This document shows positions 1 through 10,642 of a stretch of 64,000 nucleotides of DNA, in pieces. The notes below the pieces were generated by a model. The model made no database searches and was not told the origin of the DNA. It saw nothing but the letters and a program-made list of their open reading frames with translations. Every line of letters starts with the position of its first letter. Positions within the stretch are counted from its first letter, which is position 1. This DNA is from Dastarcus helophoroides (lineage: Eukaryota; Arthropoda; Insecta; Coleoptera; Bothrideridae). Both the position numbers and the translations under genes were made by a program. The stretch lies in the NCBI GenBank assembly GCA_028583605.1, contig CM053326.1, positions 31,293,431 to 31,357,430 of the forward strand, written 5' to 3'.

Positions 1-60
1 GAAAGTTCATCAGTAATATTTTCTTTTTCCACCTCAATTTTGTCTTCCCCTTCTTCTTCT
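1..60 (+). repeat. partial unit of the ~215-bp tandem repeat
   Basis: The window opens with GAAAGTTCATCAGTAATATT and a following TTTTC-TTTTTCCAC tract. The same wording recurs at 2904, 3123, 3330, 3551 and 15575. It abuts the 3' end of the LINE fragment on the right. Confidence 0.6.
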
Positions 61-490
61 CGAAGACGTATTGGTCTGTTTTCCTTCGAATTCAGGCGTT
101 CTGGTTTTCTTGAGGTGTGGATTATTAGCTGTCTTTCCATCTCTTCGATGGTCTTCCTCTTGGTCTGCGTTCTACAAGCATGTCCTCCAGGGCCCTTCGA
201 ACAACTCTGTCTTCTTTCATTCTTCTTACGTGATCATACCATTGGCGTCTTCTTTGTCTGCCCCAACTTACCACATCGTCCACTTCGCGTATTCTTCTGA
301 TCTCATCGCCTCTAACTCTGTCTCCAAGTATTTTCCGGGTGATTGCTCCCAGCGTTTTCATTTCTGCTGTCCTCAGCATTGATTTGGTTTTGTTTGTGTC
401 TGCTTTCGTTTCGATTGCATACGTCAGTTTGGTCGTACGCACGTCTCATTTATTCTCACCTTGCTATCCATTCGCATGTATTTGTTGTTC
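50..490 (-). mobile_element. LINE 3' fragment (RTE-like reverse transcriptase tail)
   Basis: Read on the minus strand, this encodes the end of a non-LTR retrotransposon polymerase. It includes LTYAIETKADTNKTKSML, then WGRQRRRQWYDHVRRM, then GRPSKRWKDS. This Arg-rich RRRQWxxHVxRM...RPxKRWxDS tail is typical of many insect LINE polyproteins downstream of the RT fingers and palm. A short GAA/TTC-rich stretch marks the 3' end near position 50. The fragment is 5'-truncated at about 490 and meets another LINE fragment of opposite orientation that starts near 505. There are no intact catalytic motifs, so it is dead. Confidence 0.8.
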
Positions 491-1412
491 CACACGACAT
501 AATAATATAGGGGCAGACCATAGCCTTGTTCTATGTAAAATTAAAATAGAAAACTCCATTAAAAGTAAAACAAACAAATATTTATAGAAAATTACAACCT
601 AGATCACTTGAATTAGAAAGCACGAGAAAATTGTACACGAATAGGTCGACCAGAAAAACTGATGATGGAAGATCCCATAACCCAAGCCCCTGGAAGAAGT
701 TGAAAGGATGTATAATTGAGGCAGCAAGAGAAACAATCGGAACTAGAAAGATCAATATAAATGCACAAAACAAAAAAAAACACCATGATTCACGACGGAG
801 GTAAAAAAGCTGGCCGAGGGAAAAAAGAAAGCACATTTAAAATACAAAAGCACACCAACACAAGAAAACTATAATAATTATGTAGCAATCAGAAACAACA
901 AATTCCAAAAGCAAGACCATAAAAAGAGATCACTGGCAATGATTGACCGTTGAAATGGACCACTACGGTGCACGGAAAAAGGTATGGAAAATGCTAAAAA
1001 GCAGGAAAAACCTAATAAATAATTTTGTGCAATCAAGGAACATCCCATTGAAGGAATGGGAAGAGTATTTCAACGAATTATATGACTCTGAGAAAACTCC
1101 CGAAGTAATACGACAGAAAGGAAAACCACAAACGAAATTCGAAATAGATGATACTCTTAAGGGAATGAAAAAGCTAAAAACAGCAAATCATCTGCTATAG
1201 ATAATATTCCAAATGCACTCCTCAAATATGGCGGCAAGGAATTGGCTAAGCATCTAACAACCCTATTTAATAAAATACTTAATATAAGTATAGCTCCAGA
1301 ACAACACAAGAGCATAACCATACCATCAAAAAAGGCCAAAAGATAAATCCTGAAAACTACAGAGGTATAAGCTTACTGTGTGCAGCCATGAAATTCTTCA
1401 CCTCCATGATAA

Positions 1413-1940
1413 CCCGCCTCTTAGAAGCTAGGCTTTCTTTTTACCGCTAAAAAGTACTTTACATCTCATCAGCTATTAACACTATACAAAGCTCAAGTTA
1501 GGCCAACAATAGAATACTGTTCTCATGTTTGGAGTTCAGCCCCAAAACACACTTTAGCTCTCTTGGATTCAATTCAAAGAAGAGCGATTCGCCTAATTAA
1601 TGACGAGAGTCTGACCGATTCTCTCGAAACACTAGAGCACAGGCGTATGGTTGGTAACTTGTCTCTTTTCTACAAGTACTCTCGTGGAAGGTGCTCGCAG
1701 GAACTCATAGGATTTATCCCCCCAAGGGCAAGATTCTCGAGGCGTACTAGACAGTCGGAGACAGCAAATTCCTGTGCGGTCCAGCTTGACACAGTGAGGA
1801 CCTCTGTCTACGGAGACTCTTTTTTCTATAGAACTTCCAAGTTTTGGAACTTGTTGTTGGATCCTTGTTTTCGCATCGCACTCGCAGTGCTTTGAGCGCA
1901 TAATGGGGTTACCCTTTGCGAGTGGATTAAACTTAAAAAA
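1413..1940 (+). mobile_element. Jockey-clade LINE 3' fragment nested in the LINE above
   Basis: Encodes the C-terminus of a Jockey-type polymerase: DSIQRRAIRLINDESLTDSL, then LEHRRMVGNLSLFYKYSRG, then FFYRTSKFWNLL. The same sequence is present on the minus strand at about 22995-23600 and, decayed, at 44060-44400. Relative to the 23-kb copy it has lost roughly 55-60 bp near its 3' end, just before CGCAGTGCTTTGA. The host LINE reads up to the codons for MIT before it and resumes with KLEGYIENR right after, which proves later insertion. The 3' end is a short A-rich tail. Confidence 0.85.
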
Positions 1941-2386
1941 AACTAAGGCTTAAACTAGAGGGATACATCGAAAACAGAGAAGAACAAGGATTCAGGAGAA
2001 ATAGATCAATGACGGACGCCATATTCACATTAAGACAACTAAAGGAAAAATCTACTGAGTACAACAAATCACTATATTTCTGCTTCATAGATCTGACCAA
2101 AGAGGAGATTGTCAATATTGTCAAATTAACACCAGAAAATGACAGTTATCAGGGCAAGTAACCAAATAACTAGACAGATATCAACACCGGGAAGCATCAG
2201 ACAAGGGGAGAGTCTCAGCTCATTCCTATTCAACTTGATAATGGATAACATCATCGACAAACTCACATTATTGAATTTGGGATATAAACTACAACATCGA
2301 CACTTCAGCATATGTTACGCTTATGATGCAACACTTATTGCAGAGATGGAAAACGACCTTCAGAGACAGGTATTCTGCTTCTACTA

Positions 2387-2424
2387 ATATATATATATAT
2401 ATAATATAATAATATATATATATA
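2387..2424. repeat. (TA)n microsatellite
   Basis: An interrupted TA/ATA run lies inside the RT part of the 505-2560 LINE. It breaks the reading frame after QVFCFY. Confidence 0.9.
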
Positions 2425-2549
2425 AAACCTAACACTAAAACATATTCTAGAACTCCGGTGGAATGCAAAATTGAAATTGAGGGAAGCAGCATAGAACAAG
2501 TAACAAATTTTAAATATCTAGGAATAGACGTGATGAGCCACCATGATCC

Positions 2550-3775
2550 AATGCGAGAGCTAATTTTGTCTTCATATGGTAAATTTTCAAAGCTGAGCTT
2601 TATAGATTGGTTCTGTTAGACCCTGCAAACTAAAGAGAAACTAAACACCAGATCGCCGTCATAAACTTATGTATTCGATCCATCTTAATAATGTTTGCTG
2701 GAACGGACTGGTCCTTGGTTATCTTCAAAAATTAAAATACAGCACTTGTCCCCTGAAACCAAGAAAGATTAAAAAAACACAACAAATGTTGCTCTTTAGA
2801 GAAACGTTTGTTGTGTTTTTTAATCTTTCTTGGTTTCAGGGGACAAGTTCTGTATTTCAACATCTTAATAATTATTTGGTTGGTAAAATGTTAATGAAAA
2901 AAGAAAGTTCATCAGTTATATTTTATTTTTCCACTTTTATTTTGTCTTTATATAGTATATTTTTCAAACTATACCTTATCGATTGGTTATGCGAGAGACC
3001 CAATAAACTAATCAGAAGCTTTATTTGAAACTAAACCACATATCACCGTCATCATATCGTGTATTTGAATAAAACCAATCCATCTTAATAGTCGTTTGGT
3101 GCTCAAAATCTCAATGGAAAACGAAAATTCATCACTAATATTTTTTTTTTCCACCATAATTTTCTCTTCACATACTATTTTTTCCTAAGCTGCACCTTAT
3201 CAATTGGTTATGCTAGAGATCATAGAAACTACTCAAAATTTTTATCTGAAACTAAAACCAGCATATTACCGTCACTATCTCACGTTTTCGTGAGTTTCGT
3301 CGTTTGGTGCTAAAAATTTCAATGGGAAACGAAAGTTCATCAGTAATATTTTCCTTTTTTATTATAATTTTATCCTCATATTATACACCATATTCCAAGT
3401 TGTGCTTCATCGCTTGGATATGTCAGAGAATCGAAAAACTGAACAGAACCTTCGCTTACAGCAAAACGCTTTCATAATTTGTGCATTCAGTTAAAACAGA
3501 TCCATGTTAAAACTCAGATGCTTTGGTGGTCATAATTTTAGCAATAAGCCGAAGCTCATCAGAAATATTTTCTTTTTCCTACTATAATTTTATCAATATA
3601 AAGCGGAGGTTTTCAAGTTAGGCTATATTAATTCTGGGACTCTAAGATCTGATTAGAAACTTCGATTTAAACAAAACATCATTGTACACTGTCATCCTTG
3701 TTTGGGTATTCAGTTAAAATCAATCTTGTAGATATTCAAGGTAGGTAAAAATGTTAATGAATCAAAGTTCATCAC
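2550..3775 (+). repeat. tandem repeat, ~215-bp units, about five degenerate copies
   Basis: Each unit carries, in order: a GTTCATCAGTAATATTTTC-like start, a TTTTTCCAC tract, AATTTTGTCTTCATAT, a GCACCTTATCGATTGGTT-like part, GAAACTAAACCACATATCACC, and CCATCTTAATAGTCGTTTGG. Unit starts fall near 2904, 3123, 3330, 3551 and 3766, giving spacings of about 207-219 bp. A ribozyme-family foldback (2696-2862) splits the first unit. Lone copies sit at 1-60 and 15430-15700. No protein is encoded. Confidence 0.75.
2696..2862. mobile_element. foldback element, family A (internally deleted)
   Basis: This is an almost perfect palindrome. The left arm contains CTTGTCCCCTGAAACCAAGA and the right arm is its reverse complement, TCTTGGTTTCAGGGGACAAG. 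The arms meet near TTGCTCTTTAGAGAAACG. Other copies of the family (10446, 13360, 31612, 43764) carry the hammerhead-like core between the arms; here only a stump remains. Confidence 0.8.
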
Positions 3776-5660
3776 AGTGGCGGATAATTCATAAGGCAAA
3801 CCAGGGAGCCGACTATATTTTTGTTAGTAATCAAAACTAATTTTGGGGCTCATTACTTTTTTTTTAGTCGTCAAAGTATATTGTGATGGGCAATATGCAA
3901 TATATGCCTAGGGCGCTGCTAACGTTTAATTTGCCAGGGGAGTGAGGTTTTATAAACTTTAAGGCATTGTCTAAAGTTCCTAAGTACGAGAAAGTTAACT
4001 GAAAGGAAGTAAAAACTTACGATGTTAACTGTATTAAGTTTTGGTTTTGATTTCTGTCGCACCTAAGTTTGCAAAATTTTTCATTGGGCAAATGAGCATT
4101 TTTTCATGGTCCTAGGGCCATCGGATTGGAATCAATTCGTTCGCTAATGCGGTTAGCCACCGGTTACGGGAACGATCCCCACGCACGTTAAAACACGTTT
4201 AAAGCCCAAAATCCCCCTGTTTCAATTTCTCGTGCAAATTGGTTTACATTTAGTGCACACGTGAGAGTCGAAACAGACCGACAATAAAAAGAGCAGTAAA
4301 GCAGAATCAACGTGTAATATTTTGTGTCCAATATAAGCAGCTGTTAAACTGTTTATTCTTTTATCTACATGCCAACAGCGTTGTTAACACGGAGGTTAAC
4401 AGTCACCTTAAGACGGAATTGTGTAAACATTGTGTTCTTTTCAGGATATGATTTATGGCGGTTTCTTGGTGGCGCCTACGTTTAACGACGGAAACCAAGA
4501 GTTTGTTTAGTGCTTTATGTACCATATTTTTCTTTAATTGTAGGAAAGTTATGACCAGATAATTGTATCTGGAAATAACCGTAATCAATCCCTGGTATCC
4601 CGCGTCCTCAGTCATTGGGCGCTAGTTTAGTTTGAAACAAATTTTTCCAAGCCGATATTTTACAATCCCCAGAGCATCTCAGAGGATAAGTTTTCGATAG
4701 CCTGTTTTGTTTAATTGTAGACTAAAATATGACCGGATAATTGAATATGGAAATAATCAGGCTAGTTCTAATTTTGGTTTTCAGGGACTTCAGGGGTCTC
4801 TCTCTTCTTGTGTTATAAAAAAAAGTTTTGGCAGACGAGTGTCCTTCAAATATATGTTGTAATATACCAAATTGCGTCGATAGCAATGCAAATAGTAGAG
4901 AAGACGATCAGTCATAAAATACGTTTGTGTGTTTGTCGACAAGTCCATCCATTAGATGGCGTCCGCCGCAAATATCAGATATCGCACGGTCACTTGACAA
5001 ATCGACCCCTCTTTGATTTATTACCTTCATTTCCTGGTATCTACTGTCATACTTTTTCTTCATCCTACAGCTCAATTACCGGAGAAAAGGAAAAGACAGT
5101 CTATTCACAGCTTGATTCGGTTAGAGGCTCATATTATCTAATAAATTTCATATCGCCTTTTATTTGTGCCCATAAATCTGGTTTGTTGAAAGTGATACTG
5201 TCCTTATAACAACGTTCCAAAGTTAGTTAACCTATTACACGAAAAAAGTCTTTTCCTTTTCACTATTTAACGCTATTTTATTATTATCCCAGTGAGCTTA
5301 CTATTTCCAAGATGCCTGACTTTTGAAGAGGTACATTTTTGAGGCCAACGAAGATACGTTCCTCTAAATTTCGAGTTTCGCAAATCTTTGAGTATCCTGC
5401 GAGTGTAACAAATGTAATATAAAAGTAACTTCTCGCTGAAATAAACGAATACTAAAGATTATTTAACACGATGGCAACTACTGGCACGAATATAGCGCAC
5501 GAAATCTGAATATACCTATCATCAGAATTCAGCAATAAAACATGAATGAATATAATGAAATCTATAAGGGACCTCTTTGGCTGAAAAACAGTTTTAAGTC
5601 AAACTTCGCCACTGACTGTCTGGGGCCTTTATAAAAAACCATTAGAAGCCACTGATGCAC
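3776..5660. other. intronic sequence, no gene seen
   Basis: No convincing exon. A 45-bp stretch around TTTAATTGTAG...TATGACC occurs twice, near 4531 and 4711, giving a diverged ~180-bp direct duplication. The segment 4080-4280 is GC-balanced and non-repetitive (it includes CCACCGGTTACGGGAACGAT) and could be regulatory, though there is no direct evidence. The 133-codon open frame at 4808-5209 has no recognisable protein features. Confidence 0.5.
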
Positions 5661-5662
5661 TC

Positions 5663-5718
5663 ATTCTTCTTCTTCTTCTTCTTCTTCTTTCTTCTTCCTC
5701 TTCTTCTTCTTCTTCTTA
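5663..5718. repeat. (TTC)n/(GAA)n microsatellite
   Basis: A near-perfect TTC run with two small interruptions. It sits exactly at the 3' end of the minus-strand LINE that follows, as the simple-repeat tail often seen in RTE-type elements. Confidence 0.9.
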
Positions 5719-5719
5719 G

Positions 5720-7200
5720 AGACCTTGCGATCTGTTAATTCTAGTTATGCCTGTGTTGTAGTTCCTGGGATGCTGACTGCCAACTATCCTTCCATCTTTT
5801 AGGTGGTTTTCGATCTTCTTTCATTCTGTTTACGTGAGCGTACCATTGTCTGCTTCTTTGTTTACTCCATCGCACGATATCCTGCATACCGTATTGCTCC
5901 CTAATCTGTGTCTTATTCCGTCTCTTCTGGTCTTTCCCGCTATAGTTCTTAAAGTTTTTATCTTCGCTGCTCTCAGCATACTCTTGGTTTTGTTGGTTTC
6001 TTCTCGTGTCTCTTGTCTGTATGTCATGATTGGTCTTATACATGTTTTGTATATTTTAATCTTGCTGTCTGGGTGCATATGTTGATTATTCCAAATGGTC
6101 TCTCGTAGGCAGCCTGATATTGCGGCTGCTCTTTGTTGATTTGACTTCTTAAGTTATTTACAAGGTCATGTCCACTCGAGAGATTAACACCAAGGTACTT
6201 AAATTGGGTAACTTGCTCTATGGGATGATTTTCAATGATGAGTTTACATCTGGTGGGGTCTTTTCGATGGTCATACTTTTAGTTTTTTCAGTAGATATTT
6301 CCATATTAAGTTGTTTGATTATTTGATAGAATAGGTGTAGGTTGTCTTCTGTTTCTGCAACAATTGCTGCGCCCTCTGCATAACATATGCTGATTCTATT
6401 TTTATTCACCTGTATCCCAGTTTTAACGAGACTACTTTTCAATTATTTTATTCATTAGGATATTAAACAAAAATGGACTGAGGCTATCTCCTTATCTTAT
6501 TCCTCCTAGAATCTGAGCTTTGTTCTCCTGCTCTTATCTTTGTTGTGTTATAAATATTGAGGTTGCCAATGACTGACGATATTCGCTGGTGTCTCCTTTT
6601 CTTTCAATATTTTCATGATGTCTTCCAAAGTATTTTGTCAAATGCTTTGGTTAGGTCTACTAAGGCGATGTATGCTGGCGTGTTAAATTCTATTTATTTC
6701 TCTTTTATCTGTTTAATAATAAATATGGCATCTGTTGTCGACCTTCCTCTTCTAAACTCCTGTTGCTCTTTTCTGTTCTCTATTTGTTTTTCCAGTTTGT
6801 CTTTCAGTATTCCAGTGAATAACTTCATCGCGGTGTTTAATAATATTATTTCTCTGGTATTCTCTAGGCGAGTCCTTTGCTCCTTTTTGAAAATAGGGAT
6901 TGTGATGGTCTCATGCCAGACTGTATAGGCGATTCTGATGAGCACAGAATTTTATTAATTAGTATTTTTGTATTTTTAACAAACTTTTAACCACCGTATT
7001 TCAGAAATTCATTTGGTATATCGTCAGTTCCAGATGCTTTTTTATTTTTCAAACTTCTCAGTTTTGCTTTTACCTCAGTCGTCTGTGATTACTGCGCCTG
7101 CTGCTGTTTCGTAGTCGACATCTGGTGCTTCTTTGGCGTTATATAGTCTTCTAAGTATTCTTCCCATGTGTCTGTGGATACACCATTGGTTTGGACTTAT
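5720..7200 (-). mobile_element. RTE-like LINE, 5'-truncated and inactive
   Basis: On the minus strand, from its 5' side: STDTWEEYLEDYI near 7180-7140 (pre-RT spacer); RT block IPIFKKEQRTRLENTREIIL, then LNTAMKLFTGILKDKLE, then EFRRGRSTTDAIFIIKQI (about 6900-6700); a damaged catalytic box ICYAEGAAIVAETEDNL at about 6380 where YADD is expected; and the C-terminal tail SRQWYAHVNRMKEDRKPPKRWKDSW at 5850-5790 (shown in part). The GAA-rich tail at 5663-5718 marks the 3' end. It belongs to the same family as 505-2560 and 52290-53345. Stops and frameshifts make it a fossil. Confidence 0.84.
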
Positions 7201-7422
7201 TCAACAGTGATAAATTCGGAATATAAAATGCTTAAAATATCTCATCCACTTTAGATATCAAACTCTTCGAATCCAATGGTTGACTTTTCGCGCGCAGTCA
7301 CTGCCAAGCAACCACTTTTTCTATTGTTTTTGAGTGCTTGTGGTTTGATTGTGAGTGTATAATTTCCAAAACATTTTCAATAAATCAGGTTTTAACAACA
7401 GTAATTCTCTACTATTTTGCAG

Positions 7423-7556
7423 TTCCAGGCCCGGTCGTCCACCCAAGAGAGCGCCGGTAGGATTAAGTTTGGCGGCGTCGCATTTGCAACACCATCAGCT
7501 CAAAAAACAACGCCTTGACAACGGAGACTATCCTTATGAAAACGGACACTTAAGTG
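7423..7556 (+). CDS. dac: dachshund internal exon (linker after DachN domain)
   Basis: This exon encodes 44 complete residues, beginning SRPGRPPKRAPVGLS and ending YENGHLS. Dachshund proteins are nuclear transcription cofactors of the retinal-determination and limb-patterning network. In DACH proteins a basic RPGRPPKR stretch follows the DNA-binding DachN (Ski/Sno/Dac) domain, and a KKxKL-like patch comes soon after; here that patch is LKKQRLDNGD. The acceptor AG is at 7421-7422 after a pyrimidine-rich tract, and the donor is GTAAGT at 7557. The exon opens with the last base of a split codon and closes with the first base of another. That first G joins AT of the next exon to give Asp, so the join stays in frame. 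The preceding exon with the DachN domain is not in the window. The reading frame also runs open through the splice sites on both sides, but the sequence there is intronic in character. Confidence 0.9.
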
Positions 7557-7589
7557 GTAAGTTGGCTTAAATATTTTACAGATTCGTTG

Positions 7590-8620
7590 ATATCAATAAT
7601 AGGGGATCGTTAGCAATTTATTGTCTTTTGTATGATTATCATACTGAGTTACTGTTCTTCTCTATCTTGAAACATTCTTCTATTGATGCTAAAGAAGACT
7701 ACTTTAAAGGTGCGAAATTTCCAAGGTGCAAGTAGCTGGAATAGGGTTCAATTCCAGAAAAAGTATATCTCCTATCAAGTTGGTTACGTAAATTTTCTCC
7801 AAAGATTATAGAAGAATTTAGAGTCTGGTATGGTTAATATAGTGATCTGAATAACCAGGCTCCTGTAATTAAATGCTAAAGAAGTTTATTTATAATCTTG
7901 GAAAAGTAACTCTTGTACATTGCTTGCTAATTATGTCAATTTTGGAAAAATATCTCTTGTACATTGCTTGCTAATTACGTCAATTTTTTACAAGCCCATG
8001 ATGGAAATGTTTGTCCGTGATATGGTTGATTTTCATGTCCACTATATCTGCAAAGCAGTTTCTGCTTTGGTATGGTTAACATACTGAATTATTTCGCTCT
8101 TTTATTTAAAAGGAATTTCATCGCTGACTTTGGTATGATTGATATATTAATTGTGACTTACTGTTTTCTTCTGTCTTTCATATTGTGTCATTTGTACTAC
8201 TTTCACTTCAGAAGAGTTTTGCCCCTGCTACGGTTACTATGCTAAGTTATCATTGTTACGCGTTGTTTGATTTAAAATATGTGAATTTAATACACTTTAT
8301 TTAAACTAATACAAAGCGAACAACAACAGACAACATTAATTACGAGATGGTCAATGCTCAAATGCTGAATCCCGTCTTAAATAAATCAACATCGGGGTGT
8401 GCATGTATTTTTAGTGACACCTGCTTCTCGAGGTTTCCGTTCGGGAAATGAAATTCTGGACGTCTGCACACGAGTCATTGCAATGGCAACATTGGGATGC
8501 TTTAAGGCGGCCCGTATACATTGCGATTTTTATCACATGTTCGTTACATTATGCTCTTCCACCTTGCATTTTTTCTAAAGAAGTATTTACGATGGTGGGC
8601 GAAACGAAGCACACTTTAAC
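7590..8620 (+). mobile_element. Penelope-like terminal-repeat cassette, decayed
   Basis: Holds several degraded copies of a ~60-90-bp motif (CAGAAGAGTTTCGCC...GTATGGTGGACATACTGAGT in the better copies at 19077, 19708 and 19798). Here it is seen near 7620, 7830, 8070, 8120 and 8205. The cassette ends with TACGATGGTGGGCGAAACG at 8588-8606, exactly as the element at 19.1-20.06 kb ends at 19938-19958. It is cut by a gypsy-type LTR at 8254-8548. No coding part was recognised. Confidence 0.55.
8254..8548 (+). mobile_element. solo LTR (gypsy-type), inside the Penelope-like cassette
   Basis: Begins TGTTACGCG and ends GTTACA (TG...CA ends), and contains ACACTTTATTTA as in the LTR at 18685-18988. Flanking four bases are TCAT and TTAT. 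The flanking sequence joins into the repeat motif GAGTTACCGTGCTCTTCTG once the LTR is removed, which supports an insertion. Confidence 0.6.
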
Positions 8621-9648
8621 TGGTTCTTTCGTGAAAACTTATCTCTGCTTCATCGTCTATGGCATAGAGCGCTAAAGCTCTTCTTGGATCTACACGAAGT
8701 TACAATATTTTATCGAAATCACAAAGAAGTACAAAATTGGGGTAATTTGTATCTAATACTGCCGCAGAACCGTTATTACATTGCCAACACAAAAGGAAAG
8801 ATAATATTTAACCTATTTTTAAAGTAGTATATCGTGAGTAGCCGTAATTAAGCTCAAAACGATATGTTAACCGACACGATGTACATTTAGCCTTTTCAAA
8901 AGTGGGCACTATTAAATCGAACTTGTGATATAATCTATCAAAAGGCATGGGAGCTTTGCGGTAGGGTATTCGCAGACGGAAGAAATTACGTGCCCGTTTT
9001 GTTGCTGTTTCTATATACGGCGAGCAATTTAGCATTACTTTTAAATTATTATTCCTCTCGACTTTTGACTTATTCGTGTGTATAAAATAGTTTTATTCGC
9101 ACGAATCGCATGCTACGTTTTGCAGTTACACATATAGAATTTTATTCGACCCTGGCAGCGGAAGAATGATTATATTTAAATAAATAGTGAAGATATAAAA
9201 CATTATTTGCGAATTTATTTGGTTCAAAAGATTTCTGAAACCGGATACATCAACCGTTATGGTGCTTTATTTAACAGCATTTATTGAGTAATACTCTCTA
9301 TATTTTAACATTTTGTTTAACAGATGAAACTTTGTATTACATTCAATTTACACCGTCTTGCGAATATTTATGTATAATAGGTCACATGTTCCCGAATATT
9401 CAACTTCTAGAGAAGTCTAAAACGCATACTTGTGTATTTGTCATTTGATTCAGCTGGCGGAAAACTTTTTCCCTAACAAAATTCTTAGAACATCTGGAAT
9501 TTGTAAATTTTGGAATCGTTTAATAGAGTAGAATTTACTATAGCAATTTCAATATTACAAATACAATATTTACACAATTTGTTACCATATGTACTTATTT
9601 TGGATAAGAGTCGTTTAAAAAAAGTTAAGTGCTGATGTAAATCAATTA
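8621..9648. other. intronic sequence, no gene seen
   Basis: Plain AT-rich, non-repetitive sequence on both strands. Open frames here are short and have no recognisable features. Confidence 0.5.
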
Positions 9649-9945
9649 CACAGGTCCACAAAAAAAAGTGGTGTGTGCTAGGGACTGGACTATGATTTTC
9701 TGGGGTATTTTTTCCCGCTGAACACGAATCAGAAGTAAAAATTGGGGCTCAATGAGAAAATAATCGAGTAAAACCCAAAAAACCGATAAGTCACGATGTT
9801 TCTATCGTTTTTTTTTTGCGTTTTTTTCGAGTATATGCTCATTGACCTTCAATTTTGACTTCAGTTTCGTGTTCAGCGGAGAAAAAGATCCTAGAAAATG
9901 ATAGTCCATTTCCCAGCACACACCACTTTTTTTGTTGACCTTGTG
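9649..9945. mobile_element. short foldback MITE, ~297 bp
   Basis: The ends are inverted copies: ACAGGTCCACAAAAAAAAGT then GGTGTGTGCT on the left, and AGCACACACCACTTTTTTTG then TTGACCTTGT on the right. The inner parts are also partly complementary (CCGCTGAACACGAATCAGAA against TTCGTGTTCAGCGG). No coding capacity, so it is non-autonomous; the superfamily is unknown. Confidence 0.75.
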
Positions 9946-10445
9946 TTATTATTTAAAAAATAATATACGTCTGTTCGTAACATAACCCAAAGAGCATGAA
10001 TCCTAAAAAGCAATTGAAACAATAAAAAACTACCAGATGAAACATAGGTATACAGATAAGTACATTGAAATGAAAAAAATAAAAGGTCGAAATCTGATTA
10101 AAAAAACTCGAAATTCATAAAAAATGTCGAAATTTTATTGCTCTTTTTTTATGTTTCTTTTTCTCATTAAGCTTCTCGAAATATCAAGTTTTTTGTCAAA
10201 ATTTTGGAAAGTTCAAATTACGAGAAAGCAAATTTCAAGAACAACTTTCACAGTTGATTAAAATAATTTTCGAAATTCTTACTGCTTTTGCTTTGTGTAG
10301 AGTTTAATGTTTTTCTTGAAACTTCGACCAATTTTTCTGAAAGTTTAGAATTGACACTTTCAATTTTTACTTTTATCATAATATTTTGGCTTAAATCTCG
10401 AAATGTAATTATTTTAAATTCCTCGAGAGGATTTTCTTGACATAT
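9946..10445. repeat. start of A/T-skewed TCGAAATTT-type sequence
   Basis: From about 10080 the sequence turns into short AAAA/TTTT tracts separated by CGAAAT and its complement. There is no gene. Confidence 0.55.
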
Positions 10446-10642
10446 AAAAAAAACCACAACAAAGGCTGCTCTAACGCGTTTCGATAGCCAAGAGAGATAT
10501 CAGTAGCCAGTAATCTCTCTAAAGATGATAGCTTGGTTATCGAAACGCGTTAGAGCAACCTTTCTTGTGTTTTTTAATCTTTTTTGGTTTCAGAGGACAA
10601 GATTTGTATTTCAATTTTTGAAGATACCAGTTCATTCCACCA
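10446..10642. mobile_element. foldback element, family A, with hammerhead-like core
   Basis: Inverted arms meet near 10495-10515. The right arm reads CTCTAAAGATGATAGCTTGG, then TTATCGAAACGCGTTAGAGC, then TTTTTAATCTTTTTTGGTTT, and ends in TTCATTCCACCA. The + strand core (10519-10546) is CTAAAGA, a stem GATAG/TTATC, then GAAAC. One base differs from the hammerhead CTGANGA (G5 to A). The left arm has lost part of its core. Confidence 0.75.

Larger units (their letters stand above)
505..2560 (+). mobile_element. RTE-like LINE, degenerate, with a nested Jockey insertion
   Basis: Fragments in order on the + strand are: an endonuclease C-terminus (GADHSLVLCKIKIENS, from about 510); the segment between endonuclease and RT, including PLKEWEEYFNELYDSEKTP (about 1050-1110); RT block PENYRGISLL..AAMKFFTSMIT (about 1350-1410); a foreign insertion (1413-1940); then RT continues with LEGYIENREEQGFRRNRS (from about 1955), IRQGESLSSFLFNLIMDN, a damaged catalytic box YAYDATLIAE where YADD is expected, and after a TA microsatellite IEGSSIEQVTNFKYLGIDV. 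Many frameshifts and stops are present. Its order matches the minus-strand LINEs at 5720-7200 and 52290-53345, so these are probably one family. It is not functional. Confidence 0.82.

Noticed and set aside
4808..5209. 133-codon open frame on the + strand
   Set aside because: No family motif or splice context fits, and its composition is that of the surrounding intron.
6935..6941. CTGATGA box
   Set aside because: No GAAAC or pairing stem follows; it lies inside a LINE reading frame.
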